A stretch of 64,000 bases of DNA from contig CALNVZ010000641.1 in NCBI GenBank assembly GCA_940671915.1, positions 6,376,852 to 6,440,851 of the forward strand, in the 5' to 3' direction. Shown here in pieces: positions 1-11,934 of the stretch. How positions within the stretch are numbered: position 1 is the first letter of the stretch; the number at the start of each line of letters is the position of its first letter. The position numbers and the translations under genes were made by a program. The notes under the pieces are model-generated. The model searched no databases. It saw only the letters and a list, made by a program, of their open reading frames with translations, and had not been told where the DNA came from. This DNA comes from Paracentrotus lividus (taxonomy: Eukaryota; Echinodermata; Echinoidea; Camarodonta; Echinidae).

Positions 1-3000
1 GGGCAGTGTTAGCTTTACCTTTAACATGTCTAGTACAGTTATTAAAGAAGACGATATTTGGGAAAATGCATAATCCTTGCTATTACTATCCATACAATTT
101 GATGAACGGGTAATTAAGATTGATTTTTATTTCATAATCTTCATACAAGGTGATGAAAATCGAGTGAAAGAGACCTGAGATTGTTTGAAAGAATCTTGTC
201 GTCATTTCAGGCACTATCAATCTAATTGGGGATTAAAGTGCATCTGTTAATTACGGAAAGGTTATTTGTGTATGAGATCTTAGGATAAAAGGCTTTTAAA
301 GTGAATAATTACTGTCAGAAAATTAAGTTTTTATAAAAGTTAGATATTAATCAAAATTATATTTAAATGATTCCCTAACAATTGGGTAAATGTCGAAGAG
401 ATAATAAATCATGATCTTATTCATTTAACTATAATAAAGACCGAACAAAGTAAAACAAAAATAATTCTTGAAGCGTTCGAAAATTAAAAAAGTTTGAAGA
501 TACCGAAGTTTAAACGTCGTTGAATAATAAAATACAATTGATGCATTATTAAATAAAACAAAAATAAAGAACAACAAGAATTCCTCTAAGAGTTAGGAAT
601 GAAATATAAAGGTTTTCAAGTGTCTGTAAATTCATGACAATATCAATGATAATAAAGCACAATTGCAGGCATTTATTAATAGAGAGTGAAAAAAAGAAAA
701 GGAAAAGAAATCCTCAAAGGATTTAAGAATGAAATAAAAATTTTTTTCAAGTCCGCGAGTTCACTGTGTTTGTCGTATGATAATAAAAATTAATGCTGGT
801 ACGACGAATAGAATATCACTAATATAACAAAAAACTTTCTCCATCATGGATGTGTATGACTGAAATTTAGGCGTGGTTTCTTTTACATAGAATGTGACAT
901 GAATAAAACGGTTTTCGTTCCTCGCTGTGGTCGCATTTTATTGCTGCATTTTACCATTTCTCTTTCTTCTTCCTTTCCATTTTTAAGGATTCTTTTCGAC
1001 ATCATCGACGACTGTCTGGTTCCCGCTGGTCTCCTAGACACTTTTCGCTTTAGCTACAATGTCTTGGATTAGAAGTAAACGTAAGCTTATGGAACCAGCT
1101 TACTTAACAGCGTTAAGTTGCTTTAGGGTCATTTTTATCGAGGTATTTTGCCGTTAGCGAATAATGCGACGCCGCGGGTTTATGTTCGAAAATCGGCGTA
1201 AGTACTGCAGCAGTTATTACAAATTATGATTGAATTATTAAGTTCACCATGTAAGGGAACATGTAACGTAAAATTTTTGACTTTGTGTCAAAAAATTTCG
1301 TTACTTATCAAAATATAAATTATATCTAAATTGTGGTGTATATAGCTTCCTGGAGGCCATAATCTTTTATGTTTTTTGTTAAGTAAAACAAATAATTTGA
1401 ATGCTGAAGGTTGGGAAATAAAATTTGATTATTATAAATAGTATCAAAATTATGATTACTAAATTATTTGGACATAAAATTTTCATCTTACTTATATTAT
1501 GTACGGTATCTATGCAAGCAATTTACAATTGTTAACCGTACCATGAAATAGTATGTGGATCGATGAACAGGTTAATATGTGACCCGCCCCCAACAACATA
1601 ATAAGGTGCAATAGAACACATGTAGTAATAGGAGTAAGATATTTCTGCCACATGAAGGATGATAGCTCTTCTCAGAGTGATATTTATTGTGTTTAGCTTC
1701 GGATAAACTACACATCTTCGTACATTTGAAATCTTGGATGCGTTTAAACACATAAACCCAAATGAATTTGATCAAAATAATATGTTTTAAGCCGAAGGTC
1801 AAATATTATTGTTTAAAATCATGCAAAAAGTAAGGAAATCATAAATACGTAATGACAACGATCACCTATATTACGGAGTGAAAACTACAAACAATACAAA
1901 TGTGTAATTAATATTTAAAAAAGAGTTTTTTACGAAATATCACTTGAAACGTAATTCTTCTTCGTGATACTTCCATAATAACTTTAATGACGCGTTGTCA
2001 TTTAATTTTTATCTTAAGTCAGATCACAACTTCTGATTCATTTAAAATATAATAATTCACGTCATAGTGGAAAATGCACCACATTAATAATAATAATAAA
2101 AAGATCGTTTCCAGATGATTTCACTATATTACACGGTATGTGAAGGGGAAAATTGTTTTTTTTTTTTTTTTTTTTTTAACTTAAGTAGAAAAATATTACT
2201 TCAGATTTAAAGATAATCACATTATTAATATTTAATGTAAATTTCAATAATTCATTTGGAAATTAGACGAAAATGCAATTGGACAATTTGGTTATTAGGC
2301 GAATTGGTAGTTACAACAAATGAGAATTAGACCAAATTTATACCAAGAGGAATTAAAGCAAATTGTTAGTAGCCCAGATTGGCTTAGCTCATGTGGTATT
2401 AGACAGTCAGATAATTGGACGAACTGCTGTTAGACCAAGTGGGAATTACACCAAGTATATACCAGGAGAGAATTATAGCTGATTATTATATCAAACGGGT
2501 TAGCAATCAGAGAATTGGACCAACTTCTGTTAGCCCAAGTGGATATAAAACCACTTTATTGGCGTAGGTTTTGGACCATGTACCTTGCAACCGAGAGAGT
2601 ACGGTGACTTGTTTTTAAAGATCACAACACGTGTAAGTTGATATACCATTAATATCCGTTGGATATGGTCCAGTTCTTCTAATTTTGATAAGCAGATCCG
2701 AAAAATATTTGCACAGATTCAAATTCAAAACGCTGTACGTGACAGCATTGTGATATGTATTCCACGCACATGTGCATACACACACGTAAGATGTGACGGA
2801 TTGAGGGTTTAGCCTAGTTTTCATGTTCCTCGTAGCACATATCAAATATTTGAACTCTGCACATGAGGGCAACACTAATAACGCGAATGGCCCGACTACA
2901 TTATATACTACTCAATGCTTTTTTTTTCTTTTCTTTTTTTGTCATAGATACGTTATTTTTTTTTATTAATCCAAATTTGAATAGTAGATTGAAGTGCTAC

Positions 3001-3084
3001 CTATGTATTTTTTCCCCTGATAGACCCTCCTCTGGATATTCATTCTGAATGCTTTACAAGTTTTAATAAATAATTTTGTTTTAG
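1..3084. other. AT-rich non-coding stretch, probably intron of the gene ending at 3192
   Basis: No exon, RNA gene or mobile-element end could be supported here apart from a degenerate repeat (2270-2590, listed separately). The stretch is strongly AT-rich and has a poly-T tract at about 2158-2177. It ends in a pyrimidine-rich splice-acceptor sequence, so much of it is probably the last intron of the + strand gene whose final exon follows. Upstream exons of that gene were not found and probably lie outside the window. Confidence 0.45.
2270..2590. repeat. Degenerate repeat built on 'ttrgaccaa' motifs
   Basis: Phrases such as GAATTAGACCAAA, GTTAGACCAAGTGGGAATTA and GTTAGCCCAAGTGGATAT recur here. 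The clearest pair (near 2430 and 2525) is about 95 bases apart. It reads as an old, heavily mutated tandem array. No coding potential is visible. Confidence 0.4.
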
Positions 3085-3192
3085 TGTGATGAGTGGAATC
3101 CTTGCAAGTTACAGTACGAAAATACACCAGACGGTCGCCTGTACTTTGAAGGGAAAAAACAGAAGAAGAAGCTAGATGAGGAAGAACACTAA
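3085..3192 (+). CDS. Terminal coding exon of an unrecognised gene
   Basis: This is the best-supported coding segment in the window. A splice acceptor (AATTTTGTTTTAG, ending at 3084) is followed at once by an open frame in phase 0. It encodes 35 residues starting CDEWNPCKLQYENTPDG and ending GKKQKKKLDEEEH, then TAA at 3190-3192. The peptide is hydrophilic, with mixed amino-acid use, a lysine run and an acidic tail, unlike the low-complexity frames elsewhere. A lysine-rich acidic end is typical of many intracellular proteins but does not identify one. The preceding exons were not found. No AATAAA signal was noted close downstream. I do not recognise the family and assign no function. It was too short for simple ORF finding. 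Confidence 0.55.
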   Translation, partial: CDEWNPCKLQYENTPDGRLYFEGKKQKKKLDEEEH

Positions 3193-4622
3193 CAAGAACA
3201 AGTTGACTATTATCTTGCAGAAAGTCCTAAACGATGAAAAACACCTGGCATAGATATGGTTACGTGGGACTCCACAATAACATTACACTTTATAATTAAG
3301 TCAAGGCTGTTTTGTTTAGGCTTTCTCCTAAAATATTTATTCTGGTGATGTACTTGTTCTAGATATTAATATCATAATAGTGAATTCGCTTACTGACATC
3401 CTACCCTAACTCCCTTGATCTTAACGTCAAGGGTTGTAGGAATTGAAGTAGTCCGATAGCGACTTTGTTTTCGTAGGATTTGCAAGAAACGTTCGTTGTC
3501 GCCTAGAGTGATTCTTGATCGTCAAAATACATATCTCGTCACATCAAGTGCTTTGAAACTATTAGAAGTTCTTGATATCAGTTTTATTTTCATAGGATAA
3601 ATCAGAATGATGCCTCGATAGCCTACATGAATGTGTTAATTCGCATTGCTCAACGGTGTCATTAGTCATGTTTATGGATTAATTATTGGAAGATGTTGTG
3701 TTTACATTCGGGTCGAGCAAAAAACAAGAACAAGGATCTTTTCAAACTGTGTTTGGACACGGGTCGATGATACGACTAAGTTTTGAAATTAGAAACAACA
3801 CCACTACGAAATTAGTGATGAAGTGATGTTTGCGTTTTGTTTTATTTACTAAAAAGCCAGTCCTTCACGCGTCATGGCCGATCCCCAAGGCCGATCGTTG
3901 TGGCGACAACCTGAGAATGACAGAATCGTAGGAGGTCGCCTCAAAAACGGCAACTGTAGATTTATTTACGCTAAGCTACATCTACCACAAAAAAAGACAA
4001 CAACAATATACTGCAGCCATACGTATGTACAAAACCCTACGGTTTCCTGTATCATGAGACTCGACTTATCCTGTTGCAGCTTAAGATCGGTTAGAATGGG
4101 TCTTTGTGGCTACCTGGCGATCATAAAACCTAGTCATGACAAGAGGAGAGAGGCTACGATCATGGGTGTCAACGTTATTGACACCAATCACTCTCTAACG
4201 TGTTGATAATCCAGCAGAGAGCCAAAAAAAAAAAAAAAAAAAAATCTGCGCCTGCTTTGGCGACAGCGGCAACAACAATATTCACTAACTAACAGGCGAT
4301 TGGCACTGCGCCTGGTGGCAACAGCCCATTTGACAATTGGTGTATGCCTCTTGTGGGACAAGGCCTTCATTTAGTCGTTCTACAAACCAAGGCATTCTTG
4401 TCATCTCAGATATGATTGTTGTTAGCCTAGTCATGCTAGTGCATGTATTAATTCCTGTTGGAAGCCTACAGGATTGACAGTAAGAGAAGATTTTTTAAGT
4501 AGTCAACGGGTTAATATGATTCCTTGAAGGCTTTCCATTGGTGTCACCAAGGTATGACCCGACAGTTTCACCTGGCACACACATTGTATGAAACACATTC
4601 AATTTGTCCTGCAGAAGAGCTC
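3193..4622. other. Probable 3' UTR, then unremarkable intergenic DNA
   Basis: The first few hundred bases after the stop codon may be 3' untranslated sequence, but no clear poly(A) signal is visible nearby. A poly-A tract lies at about 4224-4244. A 110-codon frame at 3874-4206 has no recognisable domain, splice context or homologue that I know, so it is not called. Confidence 0.3.
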
Positions 4623-4764
4623 AGGGGGGCATTTCATAAAAGGACTTGTCGGACGTTTTATCAGACAAACTGTTATAAGCTACTGAAATGCTTGCATCTG
4701 ATTGGCTGACAGCAAATTTGTCGGATAAAATGTCCGACAAGTCCTTTGATGAAATGCCCCCCAG
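4623..4764 (+). mobile_element. MITE family A, copy 1
   Basis: This is a short inverted-repeat element of about 140 bp. It starts GGGGGGCATTTCATAAAAGG and ends with the reverse complement, TTTGATGAAATGCCCCCC. The arms run past GGACTTGTCGGAC for roughly 45 bases. The core contains CTGATTGGCTGACAGC. Related copies occur near 8504, 16799, 46773 and 59481, plus a noisy duplicate near 28430. It has no coding capacity, so it would have moved using a transposase encoded elsewhere. The superfamily is not assigned because the flanks show no clean target duplication. Confidence 0.8.
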
Positions 4765-7122
4765 GTCACTACTTACCATACCGTACGTGGGATCTGAATG
4801 TTTGACTTCAAAATATGTGTACTCAGCTACTAGAATAATGAATACACCAGGCGGCGAAGAGAAAGTTCGATGCCAGTTCTTCCTACTGGAAATAGAAGTG
4901 CAAGCGTGATTCTATACGAGGATGTGCTTTTCTTCGGATCGAAAAATGTAAAAATATGAGAAATCAATAACCACGAGCGAATCAGAACTGGCTGCACATT
5001 CTCGGAATGCCAGGAGTCAAGAATAAAAATGCGATTTTCATTTCACATCCCACGGCTCAACATGCAACCTGATACCTCACCAGAAAAAACATACATTCTA
5101 ATTTACATCGAAATGGTGTGGGATGTAAGCGGAGGAGAGGCACGGAAAAAGACAGAATAAGTCATTGACTCCATACGGACGCAAAATGGATTTCTCCTGT
5201 GTTATTGTCCGCTGACCGTTAGGGGCAAATTGGCTGCTAATCGATGGAAGCTTCAGTGTACACTACAGAGCTAAGATTCCCTACAGTCCGATAGAGTTTC
5301 ATTGATTGCGGATAACATTTCGGTTCTTTCTGGAGATAAGAGGGAGGGAGGCGATGGAGGAGTGGGAGGAGATTATGAAAGATGTTAGGGGTAGAACAAG
5401 AGAGATGGAGAGATGAGCAAAGACACGGACTGGTTCAACACCCTCCTGTTCGTTTACAATTACGGTGGTCAATTTCTGGTGAATGGGTACATTCTTGCAG
5501 TCAATTAGATAGGCACCCCCTTCCCACGAACACCTCTACACCTGCTTTGGAAACATCATGTCGGTCATCACTGTTGTAAGCAGATAATCTACAGGATGCA
5601 GTACCATGGGTGCGAAGGAGAGCATTTGGTTAAGACCTATTCCTTTTAAACTTCTTCCTCGCCTTTACACCTGTCTTGGTGAAACAGTATGCGGACATCA
5701 CTGTTGTTCAAAATACCACTCCCACCAAGTGCGTTCTGCCAATTATCAATGGCTCCAAACTGACCCGAAAGTAAGTCATTGCTTATGGTCATCATCTTGT
5801 TGAGTGGTCCGTACCCCCTTTCAAGGGAGTGCCATCCGCTGTATTATGAAACAGGATGAAATGTGTGACATCTTGGACCCGTAAGCCAATGCAATATTGC
5901 GAAGACCTTATGCATATATCCTTATGGTCCATTTCAAAATTGTAAATTCACAGTAACTGATATATTGAAGATTAGCTGATCATGATAATGAACGTGGCAC
6001 ACGTTTCGAATGTAGTAATACACTTCGACAAAATGACAGAAGAATATACTAACCAGTAGTTTTTAAAACTAAACAAAAAACATTTGAATGGAAAGAGTTT
6101 CCATTAGCCATTGCCACCAGATTTACTCGTTCTCTTAAATAATTGTGTGAAATCACAGGCTGCTCCATTAAAGTTCGATTTCTCCTTTTGATATAATATC
6201 AAACGACGTCCGAGTTGGTGATATCTAACCCCGTTGTTCAAGTTTCAGCGTCATTTCAGGCATTTATCCATTTAATCAATACAGTTATCGGGGTGCAAAT
6301 CATCATATCAAGCCTTTCAGTTTGAGGATGCAGACTCTTAAGATTAAAGAGTCAATCTGTAATAGAAGCTAAGTCGAGGAACTATTATATCTCTGTGATA
6401 CAAATATTGGTGAGGAATCGTTGGTCAGGGATCCTAGAAATAAGAGAGGCGTGATAGTTTAGTGAACAAACAGTGTCTTTATTACTGGTCATAGAGATGA
6501 GTTTTAGCCGTACACTTAACATTACAATCTTGCTTCTTCAGAAGCTGGTAAAAAATAGGTACTCAATCAACAACAAGAGGCAATCGATTCATTAAGAAAT
6601 GTCGCTATCACAAATATTAAATGGCAGCCTACTGTTTCAACACGTATTCACGTAATACATAAACCCATGAGGTAAGTAAGTGGAATATTAGCGACGACGT
6701 ATTTGAATGTATGTCGGTGCGAAGTCTCAACAAAAGGGATGAATGAAATAATAGACGTGAAAAAACAAAGAATATTCATTATGAATATATGCAAATAGCA
6801 CGGCAAACTACCATCCTGATAATGCCCCTAAACACGATTAAATTGAACTTGAAATAATATACTTGAGATGGAAATTCGATCTGCAGTGACACTTATCAGT
6901 CATTGTCTATTACCTGTTGACTATTAGTTGTCCTATATCTGTAATTTTCCACATCATATCGTTTGCATTTCGTAACGGCTGAAAAAGTGTATACATCACG
7001 AACCCCAGTCTCTCTTTACAAAATGAGAATTGGCGGATAGGGTGACAAAATAGACATGCCAGCGAAACATATAAAATCATCCTGAAATAGGAATCTTGGA
7101 AAACTTAGTCAGGTGTAATATC
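4765..7122. other. Intergenic DNA with a possible decayed coding relic near 5.4-5.65 kb
   Basis: No gene can be supported. At 5412-5648 one frame reads MSKDTDWFNTLLFVYNYGGQ, then meets a single TAG, then stays open for about 45 more codons. This is protein-like but unrecognised. A phrase of about 40 bases containing CATCACTGTTGT occurs twice, near 5530 and 5660. The remainder to 7122 is AT-rich and shows no features. Confidence 0.25.
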
Positions 7123-7302
7123 TATAATAATAATAATAATAATACCCATTATTTCCCATATTGGCTCAAAGCGTTGTACAGTATATTATTACCCCGATCA
7201 CTGGATTAATTTCCATATTTTGTAGTCAGCCATTTATAGGCGCTTTATATGGAATTATCCTCCCGGGTACCCAGTTGCACCTGGGTGGAGTGTCCAGTTG
7301 AA
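7123..7302 (-). repeat. SINE 3' half with (AAT)n tail
   Basis: Read on the minus strand, this runs from a CACCCAGGTGCAACTGGGTA segment through a GCGCCTATAAATGGCTGACT core and CAACGCTTTGAGCC to an (ATT)n tail (7123-7144 on +). From memory, this core with a 'gcgct' motif and an AAT-type tail is typical of tRNA-derived SINEs abundant in echinoderms and other marine invertebrates. The tRNA-like head is missing, as expected for a truncated copy. The 5' half of a related element is at 10932-11100. Confidence 0.6.
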
Positions 7303-8503
7303 CAATTCTATCTAAGGACTTCTCTATGACGTCATTTTCAGGGATGAAAAGGGCTGAATTAGCATTGAAATTGATACCTTTTTCGAAGATAGGGGCACTT
7401 CTTCATTGGGAAGACTCTTGATAAAGGAAAGAGGCCCATATTCTCATCACTCAAGCTTGTACTTCCCGTTTAAGCCAATTCCTTTTCTCATCTCACTCAG
7501 TATTACTTTCAAGACCGCTAAATTCGATACATCTTATCAAGAGGCCGGGGTAATCTTGATACACAACGTGCTAATCATCCAAAGTGGCGCATACGCGGTT
7601 GTGTTGATATGGTAGGCAAGCCGAATTGTAACAACCACAGGCTTCAGAAGCGATGCTAGGGGTAATACCCCCCCCCCCCCACCCCTTATGATAATTTTAA
7701 GTTGTGCAATTATTCATATCCCGCAGGGGGTTCAGGGTTACTTTTTCGAGGTATGCTACACTGAGGAAAATATATAAAATTATATAGATATTGGCAAATG
7801 TGGCAGCGGACGTCAAAAAGCTTTTTTTAAGTTTGCACTCGCTTCCAGAATGTTGGTCAGAAAATCTTTTTAAGCTCTCTAGATATAATAAAATGAAATA
7901 AATATAACATAAGTACAACAACAAACACTTTTGTATTGTGATATAAAGCCGTTAGTTACACCCGTTCTAAATGGCCTAGTTTCGGTAAAAATTTGGAAAA
8001 CATATTTATTCGCAAGCAGGACTGGCAAGGGGCAACAGCCAGAACGTCCTGTGGCAGAGAACAGGTATTCCCAAAATCAACTTTAGATGAGAACGGTGGA
8101 GGCTAAACCCACCCCCCCCCCTTCCTCCTGATATAGGCATTCTGCACCACAAATATTACTGTCACCATCTTGTAGATTACTAACTAGTTCTACCTCAATA
8201 ACTCTATCCCAGCTACGTCACTGTACGTCACAAGACAGTGAAAACTGATGTTAATGGGATATATTTGGGTTTGTTGACAAGATGAATGATCTCACCCTCA
8301 CAAGTACCTCCATTGAGGAAGGGGGTAAAAGGGGTGATTACGGGGATGAAGAAGGGTGTAGATGGGGAGGATGTGATAAAGATAGGATGCTAGATGCATT
8401 GCACTTTATAGCAAAGAGAAATTGGAATAGTGAGCGGATTAGGGAGATGGTAGGAGAACGAAAGACGGTCTAGGAAAGTAAAGAAGTTGTACCGGTGGGG
8501 ACC
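7303..8503. other. Intergenic DNA, nothing recognised
   Basis: It contains poly-C runs near 7669-7680 and 8109-8119, and otherwise unremarkable AT-rich sequence. The small open frames at 7406-7615 and 8282-8473 have no recognisable domain or splice context. Confidence 0.3.
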
Positions 8504-8646
8504 TGGGGGCGATTCATGAAAGGACTTGTCGGATGTTTTATTCTACAAACTGTTATAAGCTACTGAAATGCTTGCATCTGATTGGCCGAGAGAAAATTTG
8601 TCGGATAAAACGTCCGACAAGTCCCTTCATGAAATGCCCCCCCCCC
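8504..8646 (+). mobile_element. MITE family A, copy 2
   Basis: It starts GGGGGCGATTCATGAAAGG and ends CCTTCATGAAATGCCCCCCC. Internal arms contain ACTTGTCGGATG and CGTCCGACAAGT, and the core is GCATCTGATTGGCCGAG. It has the same length and order of parts as copy 1. The right end has expanded into a longer C-run. Confidence 0.8.
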
Positions 8647-9301
8647 GCGGTATGTCTAATATCCTAATATGTTTTGATACACGGCATTAGCGGATCCAGC
8701 ATCAACTCTGAAAAAGGATTGTATTGGTCCATGTCCAAGCATAATGGTGTCGTTATTGTCCCCCAAAAAATATGACCGACAAAATCCTTTGTCATAGATT
8801 ATGCTGAATCCGCGACTGCATAAATTAGCCAATGGCGTACCCAACACAAGCTAAGCTTTTCGGGTTCTCGCCCCCTTCATGCATCTTCATTTGATTGTAT
8901 ACTGTATTCGTTTAAGATGTAAATCAATGTATGTTTGTTTATGAAGAAAATAATTGTGATTTGCAAGCAATCAATCAATCGAAAATGGGCTATCAATAGC
9001 AGTTCGAATGGACTGGCGGTACATATTTTATTTTGCCACACTCAACCTAGGTGAGGTAAATGGCTGCCTGACAAGCCTGGTAGGATGTCATCCCTTAGGC
9101 GCCTTACCAAAAGATAAAGCCGCGACCCCGTGCGTGAACACCGCACAGCGGGATTATATGCCAGATATAACGTTCCCCTATTATTCTTCCATTGACTTAA
9201 TTGGATTAGTACATCCGGTTTCAAGCGCCGTTGCGCGGCGTTCACACAAAAGGCCGCGGCTCAGTATTTTAGTAAGTCGCCTTAACATATTTAAGAAAAC
9301 A
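8647..9301. other. Intergenic DNA with a possible LINE-like 3' tail
   Basis: The sequence at about 8925-8990 resembles the 3' end of a non-LTR retrotransposon with a short simple-repeat tail (AATCAATCAATCG). There is no reverse-transcriptase coding sequence around it. Nothing else is recognised. Confidence 0.25.
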
Positions 9302-9302
9302 G

Positions 9303-9368
<66 letters not shown>

Positions 9369-9404
9369 ATAGTAGTAGTAGTAGTAGTAGTAGTAGTAGC
9401 AGTA
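9302..9404. repeat. (AGT)n trinucleotide microsatellite
   Basis: About 34 units of AGT, with one AAT and one AGC interruption. The serine run that it produces in one frame is an artefact of the repeat. Confidence 0.95.
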
Positions 9405-9669
9405 TAGGCTTTTACAGCATTTTTTTTTGTTTTTGTTTGTTTGTTTGTTTGTTGTTGTTTTTTTTGTTGGGGATGCGTAAGGGAAATAAATAAGGAAAAT
9501 AAGAGTAATTATGTGAAGACATGGAGGAGATGAAAATAACGGATTTCAAAAGAGGGCTAAACTTAATAACGACTTCTTGTCCTTGGCCTTAATTTGTGGA
9601 TTTGTAAGTACTTGCAACCGACACAGGGTAATCAAGGTATTGGAGCATTTCGAAGTGTGAGAATTTCTT

Positions 9670-9696
<27 letters not shown>
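9670..9696. repeat. (GT)n microsatellite
   Basis: Uninterrupted GT dinucleotide tract of about 13 units. Confidence 0.95.
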
Positions 9697-9700
<4 letters not shown>

Positions 9701-10931
9701 ATACGGATAAAGTAATATAGAGTATATCAATATCTCATAGCACATGTTACGTGAAGACTTTTAAAGTATGGGCCCACATGGGTCTGGGTTAGATTCGGTT
9801 ATAGTTGCTATATGCGGTACCTATTATAGGAATATTTCTGGAACATCCGTAGATATCATTTGCACCTGTCAATCTTTGTCATCCGGCATTCTAGAGCAGA
9901 TGATCGGAAACTATTCTCTTCCTTTCCCGATTTAAATCTCCACAGGCTTCAATACCAATCAAAGTGGCCGTAGACTGGATTTAGTAATATTGGGTGGTAA
10001 AACTAATATCAAAATATCCAGAGTAGTATTGACTGATTCAAAACACAGAACCTTGACTTTAAAAATGTGTATCGGTGAATTATTTTTCAGCTTGCTTTTT
10101 GGCTTTTATTTTCTTCCTTCACCTGTTTTTATGTATTTTTCCATTTTCGCTGTTTCTGTGTTGAATTTTCATAATTTTCTTCTCTCTATCTATCACTTTT
10201 TGCTCTATATATTTTTAATTAAAAACAAGTATGTCATCATCTACCTTAGATAGACCATTATACCGAATAAGTTTCCATATGTACCTTGAAGTAAATAGCA
10301 CCATAGTCCACACCATATACTCCTTTTCTGTCAGTCGTTCGCGAAGTGACCCCCCCCCCCCTCCTCACCCCGCTTTCCCACCGGGCACTAATCCACAGAT
10401 CGCACATATCAAATCAATAGTCTTGTCTCTATTAATAGAGCTCAATTTGCGAGGTCCATGTCCATATGGCCTAGAGTGTCAACGGCGAATGTCAGTGCGC
10501 CATCTAACGCTCATCACCCCCGGGGAGATAGCCCTGTATCTGCCTTCTTTCAATCGCCACATTGTTGAGGTGGTATCTCATTCATTACGCTAAAGCCTCG
10601 CCTTGAGCGATGGAGTGTCATACCTCTAGACTATGCCCATCATATTGAAATATGATAGACGTGTGATCGAATCAAAGTTCAAATGAACCTATTTATGCTG
10701 AATGGACACACTAAAAAATGAGAGCAGCGACAAACTACATTTGATGCCCTTTCTATTTCAATACGTTTTAAGCTATATGTCCGTTGCTCACACTATCATT
10801 AGTTTATATTTACTATGAGAAAAATGGAGACATGCATGTGCGAATTTACATGCTAAAGCTCAATTGGCATGACTAGAAATATTTGTTGCCAAATGAACAC
10901 ACAATGCAGGCAGCAAAAAGAATTTTTATAC
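9697..10931. other. Intergenic DNA, nothing recognised
   Basis: AT-rich sequence with a poly-C run near 10350-10361. An open frame at 10231-10593 spans the C-run and has no recognisable domain. Confidence 0.3.
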
Positions 10932-11100
10932 AAGTAATGTGGCTAGTAGGTAAGTCAATGGACCGTCGAATGGATCCCAGGGTTTAGGGTTCAAATCCCC
11001 AAGAGCATTTACACCCTTTGGTAAAGTATTTATAAATTTTGCCCCACTCCACTCGGGTGTATATTTAGTGGAGTACAAATAGGAATGTTCTGGTAACGGT
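10932..11100 (+). repeat. tRNA-derived SINE, 5' half
   Basis: TGGCTAGTAGG at 10940 is one base short of the RNA polymerase III A-box consensus TRGCNNAGYNGG. GGTTCAAATCC at 10988 matches the B-box consensus GGTTCGANTCC, at tRNA-like spacing. CACTCCACTCGGGTGTA follows, the complement of the segment that borders the SINE piece at 7123-7302. This copy lacks the 3' tail, so the two pieces together outline one SINE family. It is not a functional tRNA, because no cloverleaf pairing was seen. Confidence 0.55.
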
Positions 11101-11127
11101 TGTGGAAGCTTTATATCTTAAATCATT

Positions 11128-11285
11128 GGCCCTTATTTGCTAAGAATACTGAGTTTGTATGCGTCGCAATTTCGTACAAAGCTATTGTCATGATTGTGCA
11201 ATCCTTTTGTCTGATGCGGATCGCACATAGCTTTGCACGAACTTACGACGCATACAAACTCATTCTTCATAGCAGAATATAGGCC
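11128..11285. mobile_element. Small hairpin element (about 158 bp)
   Basis: The left arm includes GAGTTTGTATGCGTCGCAA and CGTACAAAGCTAT. The right arm is the near-complement ATAGCTTTGCACG and TTACGACGCATACAAACTC. The arms are about 55 bases with a short loop. The outer ends GGCC/GGCC are flanked by ATT on both sides, a possible 3-bp target duplication. It is either a MITE or a hairpin RNA source. There is no coding capacity. Confidence 0.6.
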
Positions 11286-11590
11286 ATTGATAACGCATTC
11301 ATATTGTTTGATTTAACATGAAAAGGAGCAAACCCGTTATAATGTTCGACGATTTTCAAATTTTACATGTAACCTAATAATGTGACACATATAACAATAA
11401 TTAAGTCTGTCAGAGATGTTTCAGTAGAATGCAATAGGACAGATAAATAAAGGGATAATTGTAAAACATTATCCAAGTGAGATACATTTTTGGTACACGT
11501 CATAGGCATCCTTGACCTAATTTAATCAGGGTTTCGAAGTGCTGTTGGATTAACGGTTTATATTTATCCATATACATTCCCAAAATATTG

Positions 11591-11703
11591 CCCTGTATCA
11601 TAAAAGAGATACGATTAATCTTACGATAGATTGTAACTCTTAGTACATGTTTTACCATAATTGATATCAATCGTAAGTTGATCGTATCTTTTATGTTACA
11701 GGG
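11591..11703. mobile_element. Small hairpin element starting CCCTGTATCATAAAAG
   Basis: The ends CCCTGTATCATAAAAGAGAT and ATCTTTTATGTTACAGGG are imperfect inverted repeats, and complementarity continues for about 40 bases through AATCGTAAGTTGATCGT. Total length is 113 bp. A partial relative with ATCGTAAGTCGTTGTGTTGC is seen near 39377-39400. It is most likely a MITE. Confidence 0.6.
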
Positions 11704-11934
11704 CCTATAGGTCTGATATTCTCAATATGTTGCTTCTTTTAAAATGATAACTCCAATATTCTATGATCTTGTTTGGTTATGGATCGACTGATTGGAATTT
11801 CAGGAGAAACACGATGTCTTTATCGCAAAGCATCAATCATTGCTTCCTCTCATTACCCTAGTGAAGTAAAATGTATTTGATGTATGCGGCTACAGGATAA
11901 AACTGGTGGAAATTTTTCGGTCGATTTCAATAGT

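Noticed and set aside
899..1072. 57-codon frame starting MNKTVFVPRCGRILLLHFTI
   Set aside because: Protein-like in part but short, with no splice context, known domain or neighbouring exon. Chance cannot be excluded in AT-rich DNA.
3874..4206. 110-codon frame starting MADPQGRSLWRQ
   Set aside because: No recognised domain and no supporting context.
9008..9493. 161-codon frame with a long serine run
   Set aside because: The serine run is the translated (AGT)n microsatellite; the rest has no recognisable domain.
10932..11010. A functional tRNA gene
   Set aside because: The promoter-like boxes are present but no cloverleaf pairing was found, and the sequence continues into SINE-type DNA.
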